Shown: in pieces, positions 1 to 7,956 of the stretch
How positions within the stretch are numbered: the first letter of the stretch is position 1
How the letters are laid out: each line of letters starts with the position of its first letter
Assembly: GCA_025356185.1 (NCBI GenBank)
Contig: JANXUN010000016.1
Coordinates: forward strand, 1 to 14,466
Length of the DNA stretch: 14,466 bases
Direction of reading: 5' to 3'
Source: Gemmatimonadaceae bacterium
GTDB taxonomy: Bacteria; Gemmatimonadota; Gemmatimonadetes; Gemmatimonadales; Gemmatimonadaceae
Translations under genes and position numbers: made by a program
The notes under the pieces: model-generated
Told to the model about the DNA's origin: nothing
What the model saw: only the letters and a program-made list of their open reading frames with translations
Database searches by the model: none

Positions 1-2
1 AA

Positions 3-2105
3 GACGGCGGTACAACGTTTACCACGATGCCCAACTCGCCGACGTACGACTTGGGATTGAAAGACGATCACCATGTGTTGTGGATCGATCCGAACAACAA
101 CAAACATCAATTGCTTGGCGGCGATGGCGGACTGCATGAAAGTTGGGACGGCGGCTACGCGTACAATCGTCTCAACAATTTTGCGGTCGGCCAGTTTTAT
201 CGCATTGCGCTCGATGATCGCGATCCCTATTGGATTTTTGGCGGATTGCAAGACGCGCATTCATGGATGGGACCGAGTCAGACGAATCACTGGCTTGGCA
301 TTCTCAATGCCGACTGGAAGCAAATCGGCTTTAGCGACGGCACTGGACAGTCGGTCGACAAAGCCGGTCCACGATATGTCTACTCGACATCAAGTGGCGG
401 AAGCATCACACGCGTTGACGCGATCACTGGTGATCGCTTTGAGATTCAGCCGGTAGCGCCGCGCGGCGAAAGCTATCGCTACGATTGGATCGCGCCCGTA
501 CTCGCATCGAAACACAAAGCAGGCACCGTATACCTTGGTGCAAACAAACTGTTGATCTCCACAGATTTCGGTTCGACATGGACGTCGACAATCGATCTGA
601 CGCGACAAGTAAATCGTGACACGCTGCGCATGGCTGGCGTATTGAACACTGACATTCGCATGGCGAAGAACGACGGCGAAACGAACTTCAGCGAAATCAC
701 CACGGTCGCTGAGTCGCCCCTCGATGCAAAGGTGTTGTGGGTCGGTACCGACGACGGCAACGTGCAGTTGTCGCAAGACGGTGGAAAGTCGTGGACAGAG
801 CTCAGCAAGAGCATCACCAGCGTTGCAAACGGCAGTTTTGTGGATCGCATTGTGGCATCGAGCGCATCGAAAGGCACCGCGTACGTGGCGTTTGACAATC
901 ATCGATCGGGCGACTTTGTCCCACACCTTGTGCGCACCACCGATTTCGGTAAATCGTGGACATCGATCACCAACGGACTCGCGTCGAACGCGCCAATACG
1001 CAGTGTCGCCGAGTATCCTGGTGCAGCAAACGTGCTGTTCACCGGCACTGAGCGCTTTTTGTACTTCAGCACGGATAGCGGAGCAACGTGGAAACGCGTT
1101 GCAGGCAATCTTCCAACAACACGGTACGATGACATCGTTGTGCATCCACGCACAAAAGACTTGGTGTTGGCAACGCACGGTCGCAGCATTTGGATTCTCG
1201 ATGACGCGTCGGTGTTTGCTGAATGGTCGCCGAGCGTTGCCGCCGAAGCTGCGCATCTGTTCACCGTGCGTCAGGCAACGATTATCAACTACTGGGCCGA
1301 CGTCTCAACCGCGGCGCACAACATTTATGCAGCCGAGAATCCTGCTGAGGGCGCGGTGTTCTCGTATCACCTCGCACAACCCGCGCAGAGCGTGAAGTTC
1401 ACCGTCACAAACGCGGGCGGTCGTGTTGTGCGCGAGTTGTCGGGACCAACGACCGTGGGAAGCGTGCTGCGCATTAATTGGGACCTGCGGTGGCCCGCTG
1501 CAGCAGGTGGCGGACGTGGCGGTGGCGGTGGCGGTGGCGAAGAGGACGTGGGCGCTCCTCCTCCGGCGGCGGGAGGTCGCGTTCCCGGTCGTGTCGCATT
1601 ACCGATCCCCGCACACAACATCGGCGCGCGCGGATTTTACGTATCACCGGGCAAGTACACGGTGACCATGGACGTCGATGGTACCAAGCTTACGCGCACG
1701 TTTGACGTGCGCGGTGACCCCACCATGATGGAGACCGTCGCCGATCACAAAGCGCGCGAGTCGTTCTTACTCGAAGCGCAGGACGTACAAGCAAAACTCT
1801 CAGCGGCCACGACCGCGTTCCGCGCAAAGATGGCATCGGCGAAAGGTGCGGACTCGGTTCGCGTGAACGCGCTCGCACTGTCGCTTGGCCTGATCGCACC
1901 GCCGCGAGCTGGTCCACCGGGCGGGGGGCGCGGCGGCGGGGCTGGCGGTCCCGGCGCGGCCCTTGGCGGCCTCGCAAACCAGTGGAACGGCAACGGCTCA
2001 CGTCACGGTGGACTGCAAGCGCCAAGCGGTCAGCATCGCGCGATTCTCGCGGCGGCCAAGTCGGCGCTTGTTGAGATGGAGAAGGAGTTAGCGCGGAAGC
2101 CGTAG
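3..2105 (+). CDS. Sortilin/VPS10-type BNR beta-propeller protein, 5'-truncated
   Basis: The C-terminal 701 codons of a large exported Asp-box propeller protein. The reading frame is open from base 3, so the ATG at 27 is internal and the true start lies upstream; full-length relatives in this window have 1049-1077 residues. Visible Asp boxes (S/T-x-D-x-G-x-T/S-W) include ISTDFGSTW (about 555), LSQDGGKSW (about 769), RTTDFGKSW (about 937) and FSTDSGATW (about 1067); the box near 150 is degenerate (SWDGGYAY). A family motif DDHHVLWIDP lies near 66-95, followed by GGDGG and QFYRIALDD. After the propeller come a FlgD-like Ig segment ending in INWDLR (about 1370-1490), a glycine-rich linker, a PGKYTV strand block (about 1648) ending near GDP, and a helical tail interrupted by a second Gly/Pro-rich stretch (about 1909-1965). 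Known for the family: repeats of this type form beta-propellers that bind peptides or glycans. The precise role is unknown. It is probably co-transcribed with the next gene. Confidence 0.9.
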   Translation, partial: DGGTTFTTMPNSPTYDLGLKDDHHVLWIDPNNNKHQLLGGDGGLHESWDGGYAYNRLNNFAVGQFYRIALDDRDPYWIFGGLQDAHSWMGPSQTNHWLGILNADWKQIGFSDGTGQSVDKAGPRYVYSTSSGGSITRVDAITGDRFEIQPVAPRGESYRYDWIAPVLASKHKAGTVYLGANKLLISTDFGSTWTSTIDLTRQVNRDTLRMAGVLNTDIRMAKNDGETNFSEITTVAESPLDAKVLWVGTDDGNVQLSQDGGKSWTELSKSITSVANGSFVDRIVASSASKGTAYVAFDNHRSGDFVPHLVRTTDFGKSWTSITNGLASNAPIRSVAEYPGAANVLFTGTERFLYFSTDSGATWKRVAGNLPTTRYDDIVVHPRTKDLVLATHGRSIWILDDASVFAEWSPSVAAEAAHLFTVRQATIINYWADVSTAAHNIYAAENPAEGAVFSYHLAQPAQSVKFTVTNAGGRVVRELSGPTTVGSVLRINWDLRWPAAAGGGRGGGGGGGEEDVGAPPPAAGGRVPGRVALPIPAHNIGARGFYVSPGKYTVTMDVDGTKLTRTFDVRGDPTMMETVADHKARESFLLEAQDVQAKLSAATTAFRAKMASAKGADSVRVNALALSLGLIAPPRAGPPGGGRGGGAGGPGAALGGLANQWNGNGSRHGGLQAPSGQHRAILAAAKSALVEMEKELARKP
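1516..1539 (+). repeat. (GTGGCG)x4 hexamer repeat coding for poly-Gly
   Basis: Four uninterrupted copies of the hexamer GTGGCG lie inside the first propeller gene. They encode most of the run of seven glycines in the linker after the Ig-like INWDLR motif. The unit is a multiple of three, so gain or loss of copies by slippage would change linker length without shifting the frame. Confidence 0.85.
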
Positions 2106-2140
2106 TCATTCACCTCCTTTACCTTCTCGTCAGCCCGATC

Positions 2141-5100
2141 ATGAGCCCGTTCCGTCGACTGTGCTGTTCGCTGTTCGCGCCTCTCGCGCTCCCGATGTTC
2201 GCCATGTCATCGCTCCACGCCGACGCGCAGGCAAAGCCAAACGTGACGGTGCGACCGTCGCTTGCTGCCTTCGACTCATCGTCGATGGCGGCTCTCACGT
2301 GGCGCAACGTCGGTCCATTTCGAGGCGGACGATCCGTTGCGGCGGTCGGCATTCCGGCGCAGCCTCTGACATACTTCGCCGGCTATACCGGCGGAGGGGT
2401 GTGGCGTACCGATGACGCGGGCCTCAATTGGCGCAACATCTCCGACGGATTCTTCAAATCCAGTTCTGTCGGCGCGATCGCAGTGGCACCGTCCGACGCG
2501 AACGTCATCTATGTCGGCACCGGTGAGCATGCTGTGCGCGGTCAATCATCGACGTACGGTGATGGCATGTATCGCAGTACGGATCAGGGGCGCACGTGGA
2601 GTCGCATCGGGCTCGCGAACTCGCGCCAGATCTCCGCCGTACGCGTGCATCCAAGCAATCCCGATTTCGCGTACGCTGCGGTGCAAGGAGATCGATGGAA
2701 AGGCACGAGCGACCGCGGCATCTATCGCACGACGGACGGCGGCAGGTCGTGGATGCAACTCCTGAAAGGAGAGAACAGCACGAGCGGCGCGTCAGACCTC
2801 TCGATGGATCCTACCAATCCGCGCATTCTGTACGCGGCGATGTGGGATCATCAACGACTGCCGTGGATGGTGCGCAGCGGCGGCGCGGGAAGCGGCATCT
2901 GGAAGTCGCTCGATGGCGGCGAGTCGTGGACGCGCTTAACTGAAGGACTTCCCAAATTGATGGGCAAGATCGGCGTCGCTGTTTCGCCGGCGAATCCTGA
3001 TCGCGTGTACGCAATTATCGAAGCCGAGAATGGCGGACTCTATCGAAGTGATGATGCAGGAAAATCGTGGCGCCTGATGACCGGTGATCGCCTCATTCAG
3101 ACGCGCTCGTGGTACTACATGAATATCACCGCAGATCCGAAGAACGCGGACGTGGTGTGGGTGATGAACGCGCCCGTCATGCGCAGCATTGATGGCGGTC
3201 GCACGTTTCAAACAGTCCAGGCGCAGCACGGGGACAATCATCAGCTGTGGATCAATCCCACCGACTCGCGCTATCTCATCAATGCCAACGACGGTGGCGC
3301 GACGATTTCGCTCGACGGCGGCAAGAGCTGGAGCACACAAGACAATCAGCCAACCGCGCAGTTCTATCACGTCGCCGTCGATGATGCGTTTCCGTACAAG
3401 TTGTACGGTGGTCAGCAGGACAACAGTTCAGTGATCATCAAGTCGCGTACAGAAGGTGGAAGTATCGACGTGCGCGACTGGACACCGGGCCCTGGCTGCG
3501 AGAGTGCCAACATGGGCGTGAGCGCAAAAAATCCGCGCTACGTCTACGGTGGCTGTTATCAGGGACTCATCGACGAGCTCGACACCGGTACCGATTTGAG
3601 TCGTGCGATTATGCCGTGGCCCGAGATGAATTTGACCGAGCCGACCGACAAAACGCGGTATCGTTACAACTGGACCGCACCGATCGAAGTGTCGCAGCAC
3701 GACGACAAAGTGGTGTATCACGGTGGCAACGTGCTCTTCAAGACGAGCGATCGTGGTCAGCACTGGACGCCGATCTCGCCCGATCTCACAAAGAACGACA
3801 AAACGCGACAAGGGTGGGGTGGTGGACCGATCACCAACGAGGGCGCCGGCGGCGAAGTGTACGCAGCGATCGTGGTGATTGAAGAATCACCACACGACGC
3901 AAAGACCTTGTACGTTGGCACCGACGATGGCGTCATTCAACGGACGCGCGATGGTGGTGCAACGTGGAACAACATCACCCCCGCGTCGTGGGGCGATGGC
4001 TTGGTGAACGAGATCGCGGTGTCTCCGCACGATGCGGGCACGCTGTTCGTTTCATTTCGCAAAGACCGCTTGGGCGAGTACGCGCCGCACATCTACGCGT
4101 CGAATGATTACGGCGCCACGTGGAAGGAAGTCATAAACGGCCTGCGCGACGGTGAACCCGTGCGCGTCGTGCGCGAAGACCCCGCCCGCCGCGGCCTACT
4201 CTATGCGGGCACAGAAACCGGCGTGTACGTCTCGTACGACCGCGGCGCGCTGTGGCAACCGTTTCCGGGCTTTCCCGTCACGCCAGTCACCGATCTCGCT
4301 GTGAAGCACGACGACCTGATTGCGTCCACCGAAGGACGCGCGTTTTGGATTCTCGATGATCTATCGGTGCTGCGTCAACGCACCGATTCCGTCGCTGCAA
4401 CGGCGGTGCATCTGTATGCGCCGCGCGCCGCGACGTTGGCCGGTGGCGGCTCCGGGCCGCCGCGCAATGCGGGTCGCAATCCGCCGTACGGCGCGATGCT
4501 GTACTTCCGCATTGCGACTCTCGATTCCACCACGACGACCACGTTAGAGTTTCTCGATGCGAAGAACGCCGTCGTGCGGTCGTACGTGAGCAAGGGTGAC
4601 AGCATTAATAAGCTCACGGTGAAGGCAGGACTCAACAGTCTCAACTGGAACCTGCGTCGCGCGGCGCCAACGCGACTTGGAACCGTGTTGCTATTCGGTG
4701 CACCAAACGATGGCGGTGCCCGCGTGACCGCAGGGCGCTACACGGTGCGACTGACGCACGGCACTACCGTGTTGACGCAGTCGCTGGACGTGCGCCAAGA
4801 CCCCCGTATTAACGAACCCACAAGCGTGGTGGCTGAGCGTGACTCACTCGCGCAACTGTTGAACAATCGCATTACGGAGATTCACGACGCGGTGCTGCGA
4901 CTGCGCGACGTGAAGTCGCAGGTGGCAGGCTTCGTGACGCGCGCCAAAGAGATCGACACGGTGCTCAAGGCCGGCAAAGCGCTTACCGGCAAGTTGGACA
5001 AGTTGGATCCGCGACTGACAACGAAGGCCAGCAACGGACAAGACATCATCAACTACGCCAACGGCATCAACGGACAATACGGATTCTTGCTTGGCCAAGT

Positions 5101-5290
5101 CGAAGGCAACAGCGGCCTCACGCAACCGGTGAAAGATCGTTTACTGGCACTTGAAAAGATCTGGAGCGCCTTGCGCGCCGAAGTCGATCAGGTGGAAACG
5201 ATCGATGTGGCCGCGTTCAACGCGCTCTTGCAGGCCAACAACATTCCAGGCGTCATCGCAGCGCCAAAGAAAAAGACGATACTGCAGTAG
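2141..5290 (+). CDS. Exported sortilin/VPS10-type BNR beta-propeller protein
   Basis: A complete 1049-residue protein. It has a Sec signal peptide (MSPFRRL, a hydrophobic stretch, then HADAQA before KPN, cleavage near residue 31), so it is periplasmic or secreted. Eleven Asp boxes are visible, near residues 90, 146, 196, 255, 302, 348, 390, 534, 601, 653 and 698, for example RSTDQGRTW, RTTDGGRSW and KSLDGGESW. That number suggests two propellers or one large one. The signature GDNHQLWINP lies near 363, followed by ANDGG and QPTAQFYHVAVDD. After the propeller come HLYAPRAAT (about 755), a FlgD-like Ig segment ending in LNWNLR (about 835), AGRYTV (about 864) with RQDPR, and a helical C-terminus of about 150 residues. 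Unlike the two other paralogues, it has no glycine-rich tract in the tail. It begins 35 bp after the preceding gene, which suggests an operon. No clear Shine-Dalgarno precedes the ATG; the signal peptide fixes the start. Annotators often call such proteins 'glycosyl hydrolase', but no catalytic residues can be assigned here. Confidence 0.93.
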   Translation: MSPFRRLCCSLFAPLALPMFAMSSLHADAQAKPNVTVRPSLAAFDSSSMAALTWRNVGPFRGGRSVAAVGIPAQPLTYFAGYTGGGVWRTDDAGLNWRNISDGFFKSSSVGAIAVAPSDANVIYVGTGEHAVRGQSSTYGDGMYRSTDQGRTWSRIGLANSRQISAVRVHPSNPDFAYAAVQGDRWKGTSDRGIYRTTDGGRSWMQLLKGENSTSGASDLSMDPTNPRILYAAMWDHQRLPWMVRSGGAGSGIWKSLDGGESWTRLTEGLPKLMGKIGVAVSPANPDRVYAIIEAENGGLYRSDDAGKSWRLMTGDRLIQTRSWYYMNITADPKNADVVWVMNAPVMRSIDGGRTFQTVQAQHGDNHQLWINPTDSRYLINANDGGATISLDGGKSWSTQDNQPTAQFYHVAVDDAFPYKLYGGQQDNSSVIIKSRTEGGSIDVRDWTPGPGCESANMGVSAKNPRYVYGGCYQGLIDELDTGTDLSRAIMPWPEMNLTEPTDKTRYRYNWTAPIEVSQHDDKVVYHGGNVLFKTSDRGQHWTPISPDLTKNDKTRQGWGGGPITNEGAGGEVYAAIVVIEESPHDAKTLYVGTDDGVIQRTRDGGATWNNITPASWGDGLVNEIAVSPHDAGTLFVSFRKDRLGEYAPHIYASNDYGATWKEVINGLRDGEPVRVVREDPARRGLLYAGTETGVYVSYDRGALWQPFPGFPVTPVTDLAVKHDDLIASTEGRAFWILDDLSVLRQRTDSVAATAVHLYAPRAATLAGGGSGPPRNAGRNPPYGAMLYFRIATLDSTTTTTLEFLDAKNAVVRSYVSKGDSINKLTVKAGLNSLNWNLRRAAPTRLGTVLLFGAPNDGGARVTAGRYTVRLTHGTTVLTQSLDVRQDPRINEPTSVVAERDSLAQLLNNRITEIHDAVLRLRDVKSQVAGFVTRAKEIDTVLKAGKALTGKLDKLDPRLTTKASNGQDIINYANGINGQYGFLLGQVEGNSGLTQPVKDRLLALEKIWSALRAEVDQVETIDVAAFNALLQANNIPGVIAAPKKKTILQ

Positions 5291-5291
5291 C

Positions 5292-5313
5292 GACGGTAGC
5301 GGCGCTCACCGTC
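5292..5313. terminator. Hairpin between convergent genes, possible bidirectional terminator
   Basis: The arms GACGGT (5292-5297) and ACCGTC (5308-5313) pair. They continue inward with AGC/GCT around a GGC loop, with a single bulged C, giving about 9 bp of stem. The hairpin begins just after the stop at 5290 and covers the last codons and stop of the minus-strand phosphoesterase gene. No T-tract follows on either strand, so intrinsic termination is uncertain. It could also simply stall polymerase or protect 3' ends. Confidence 0.4.
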
Positions 5314-7789
5314 CGCGCCGCGCCTCCAAAAGAGACATCCGTGTCGGACCTGGATAGGCACGATCGTACCCTTTCACGACGTGCCAGAGAATGCGACTAA
5401 AATCATCATCGTCGGATTCATCTTCGTTGTCGAGACTGAGTCGCATCGATTCAAGCGCGCCGCGCGACGCGCGAGAATTCTTTTCATCGAGCGAGACGCG
5501 CGGGGTGAGCACGTCGTACGGCCGCGTATCAGCGTCCGACGCCCACACGTTAGTCAGCGGCCGACCAAAGTAGTCAAAGTGCGACATCGATCCCAAATCG
5601 AGCATCCCTTCGATGGTGCGAAGGACGTCGGTGGTGTTGGTGAATCGGTGATACGCGCCCGGACGATTGTACGGTGACAGGACGAGTAGCGGCGAGCGAT
5701 GCGAGTCAACATGATCGGGACCGTTTTGCGCATCATCTTCCAGCACAAACACGACCGTCGATTTCCAAAACGCAGTGCGCGACAGTGCGGCGATCATGCG
5801 TCCGAGTGCAAGATCGTTGTCGGCAGCCGCAGCGCGCGGCGTCGGCTTTCCCGCCGACCCACCGGAGGTGTGATCGTTGGGCAGTCGAACGATCTCAAGC
5901 GACGGCATTTTTCCGCTCTGCACGTATGTCGCAAGTTCCGCAATCCAAACGTCTGCACGATGCTGATCGGGAATGTCGAGATTGAAATTCGGGAAAGTGG
6001 TATTCGTGCTCGGCGCTAACGACTTCTTGGTCGCGATGTACCATGGCGTACGACCTTTTGAAGCCGGATCCGGCACCACAAACTCACCGTAGTTTCGCAA
6101 CGAAACGCCGCGTTGCACGGCGAGATCCCACAAATACCCGCTCGCAGGGGCATTCACGTCGTCATCCGGAATGGCGCCGCGATTGGTGCCCTCGTAGTCG
6201 TACGTTCGTCCACGCGACGAATAGTTGGGTTGCACCGTCTTTTCGACATAGTCCGTCGCGTACGCTGCTGTCGTCCAATTGTGGCCGTCCGCACTCACTT
6301 CAGCGTTCACAAAAAATCGATCGAACACACCGTATCGTTCAGCGAGTGCGTGCGCGTTCGGCGTGACGTCACGTCCAAAGTACACCAGCGATGTATCGCC
6401 ATCGGCGACTTGCACATCGCCCAATACTTGGTCGTACGTGCGGTTCTCGCGAATCACGTATATCACATGCTCGAACGGCGGAAAGCGATTTGCTCGCGCT
6501 GCATCGGCCCAACCGTTTGCGCGCACCACTCGAGTCGTCATCGCCATCAGCGTTGATGCGGTGAGCGTGGCGGCGTCGATAAATGTGAGCGTACCGGTCA
6601 ATTGGCCAAGGGTGCCATTCTTTCCGCTCGCTTGATTGATAAGCGATACGCGCGGGCCAGGTCCATCAATGTTCGCGTGCGTACCTTTACCTTTTCCGTT
6701 TGCCACGACCAGCGTGGAGTCCACCATCGCAAGCGCCGCAGGATACCAGCCTGTCGGAACGCGGCCGAGCAGCTGATCTTTCCCAGCTGCGGTGCGATCG
6801 CTTGACGCGCCGTCACTCGCTGCTAGCCCCAAATCAAACACCGCAACCGCATTGGCATCTGCCTCAGCAACGAACAGTCGTTGTTCGTCGCGCGACAGCA
6901 CCAACGCGTTTGGTGTGCTCCCTTCATCTGGACCAGCTGGTGGCGGATCGTGCAACACGGTAATCGTCTGCCGCGTGCGCGTATCAATCACGGCAATCTG
7001 GTCAGTCGTCGATGAAGCCGCAAAGAGTCGCGTTCCCGATCTGTTTAGCAGCAATGCCGACGGATGACGACCCGCAACAATCCAACCGTCGGCAACGAGG
7101 GAGTCTCCCGCGGGCTTGAAGACAGCCACGCTGTTGCCGCCCCACGCCGATGCATAGACGACGCCATCGTTGCGTACGACAATGCCGTACGGATACAAAC
7201 CGGCAGCCAGTCGCTGCGTAATTGTCGCACTTCCCATGTCGATCACAGCGACCGAATCAGCGAGGTTTTCCGTGACGTACAGTCGCGCGCCATTGGGCGA
7301 GAACGCGAGCTGCGCCGGATATCGCACGCCATTGCGGCGCGGCACGCGTTCAGCAAGCACAATGCTGTCGACGAGAACCGCCGAGTCACCGCTCCAACGA
7401 AAGCGATAGACAAGGTCGGTGTTGCCGCCCGACGCGCACAGCCATTTGCCATCGGGCGAGAAGGCAAGGCCAAGAAACGCGGCTGGAAGTTCAATGGTTT
7501 GCGTCGTGCGATGGTTTTTCCAATCAACGATTTGCACACCGGTGCGAGACCAACCGTTGAGTAGGAGCGCGACACGATTGCCGCCCGGCGCAACCGCTAT
7601 GGTGAGCGGCATCGGCCCGACGGGCATCGATATCCCCGCCGGATCGAGGTGGACGCCGGTGGGAAGCCGGGTGGCATCCGACGTGAGCGGATTCTCGCGA
7701 GTCAGCTGCTGCGACACGGTAGGTGCCGAGCACGCGCTCAGCGCGAAGACGAACAGCAAGCGCAGCGAGCGCGGTGGGGTGCGATGCAT
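5306..7789 (-). CDS. Lipoprotein: YVTN/YncE beta-propeller fused to phosphoesterase (alkaline phosphatase fold)
   Basis: An 827-residue two-domain envelope enzyme. The N-terminus MHRTPPRSLRLLFVFALSAC is a lipoprotein signal with lipobox LSAC (Cys20). Residues of about 60-400 carry YVTN-type repeats: LAFSPDGKWLCASGG, LAFSPNGARLYVTENLADSVAVID, RLFAASSTTDQIAVIDT and RLFVAEADANAVAVFDL. From about residue 437 the PF04185-like phosphoesterase domain begins with HVIYVIRENRTYDQVLGD. The E-N pair in this motif matches the metal/active-site ENxxxD motif of the family. NAEVSADGHNW follows, then VFVLEDDAQNGPDHVDSHR (about 675-695), which supplies Asp and His residues of the type that bind the second metal site. 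Length and domain order match proteins annotated as bifunctional YncE family/alkaline phosphatase family. The likely reaction is hydrolysis of a phosphate mono- or diester outside the cytoplasm; the substrate is unknown. It converges on the plus-strand propeller gene and diverges from the amidohydrolase gene. Confidence 0.92.
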   Translation of the reverse strand: MHRTPPRSLRLLFVFALSACSAPTVSQQLTRENPLTSDATRLPTGVHLDPAGISMPVGPMPLTIAVAPGGNRVALLLNGWSRTGVQIVDWKNHRTTQTIELPAAFLGLAFSPDGKWLCASGGNTDLVYRFRWSGDSAVLVDSIVLAERVPRRNGVRYPAQLAFSPNGARLYVTENLADSVAVIDMGSATITQRLAAGLYPYGIVVRNDGVVYASAWGGNSVAVFKPAGDSLVADGWIVAGRHPSALLLNRSGTRLFAASSTTDQIAVIDTRTRQTITVLHDPPPAGPDEGSTPNALVLSRDEQRLFVAEADANAVAVFDLGLAASDGASSDRTAAGKDQLLGRVPTGWYPAALAMVDSTLVVANGKGKGTHANIDGPGPRVSLINQASGKNGTLGQLTGTLTFIDAATLTASTLMAMTTRVVRANGWADAARANRFPPFEHVIYVIRENRTYDQVLGDVQVADGDTSLVYFGRDVTPNAHALAERYGVFDRFFVNAEVSADGHNWTTAAYATDYVEKTVQPNYSSRGRTYDYEGTNRGAIPDDDVNAPASGYLWDLAVQRGVSLRNYGEFVVPDPASKGRTPWYIATKKSLAPSTNTTFPNFNLDIPDQHRADVWIAELATYVQSGKMPSLEIVRLPNDHTSGGSAGKPTPRAAAADNDLALGRMIAALSRTAFWKSTVVFVLEDDAQNGPDHVDSHRSPLLVLSPYNRPGAYHRFTNTTDVLRTIEGMLDLGSMSHFDYFGRPLTNVWASDADTRPYDVLTPRVSLDEKNSRASRGALESMRLSLDNEDESDDDDFSRILWHVVKGYDRAYPGPTRMSLLEARRGR

Positions 7790-7796
7790 ACAAGCG

Positions 7797-7802
7797 ACCT
7801 CC
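7797..7802 (-). promoter_or_regulatory. Shine-Dalgarno GGAGGT for the phosphoesterase gene
   Basis: On the minus strand GGAGGT ends 7 nt before the ATG at 7789. It is the best ribosome binding site in the window, and it confirms the start that yields the lipoprotein signal. Confidence 0.8.
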
Positions 7803-7956
7803 GAAATCGTGCGAGACGGCGACGTAGATTCAGAAAAGCAAGCATCAATGTCGGCTGATCGAAATTACCGTGGTGAAAGCAATGCACAACCGTGACACTC
7901 GTTGCATCATTGTCGAGCCGACTTTACGAACCCTTCGCGCTGGAACCTACGAGCCC

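Noticed and set aside
1..26. Treating the ATG at 27 as the true start of the first gene
   Set aside because: The codons before it are open and read DGGTTFTT, the end of an Asp box, so the coding sequence clearly continues upstream of the window.
390..1256. A 288-residue open frame on the minus strand
   Set aside because: It lies wholly inside the first propeller gene, whose Asp-box repeats are unmistakable. Its translation is rich in Arg, Cys and His and has no recognisable domain, as expected of an antisense shadow in GC-rich DNA.
7870..7956. Upstream GTG start for the amidohydrolase
   Set aside because: It would place 29 polar residues before a well-formed signal peptide. The ATG at 7957 is more plausible.
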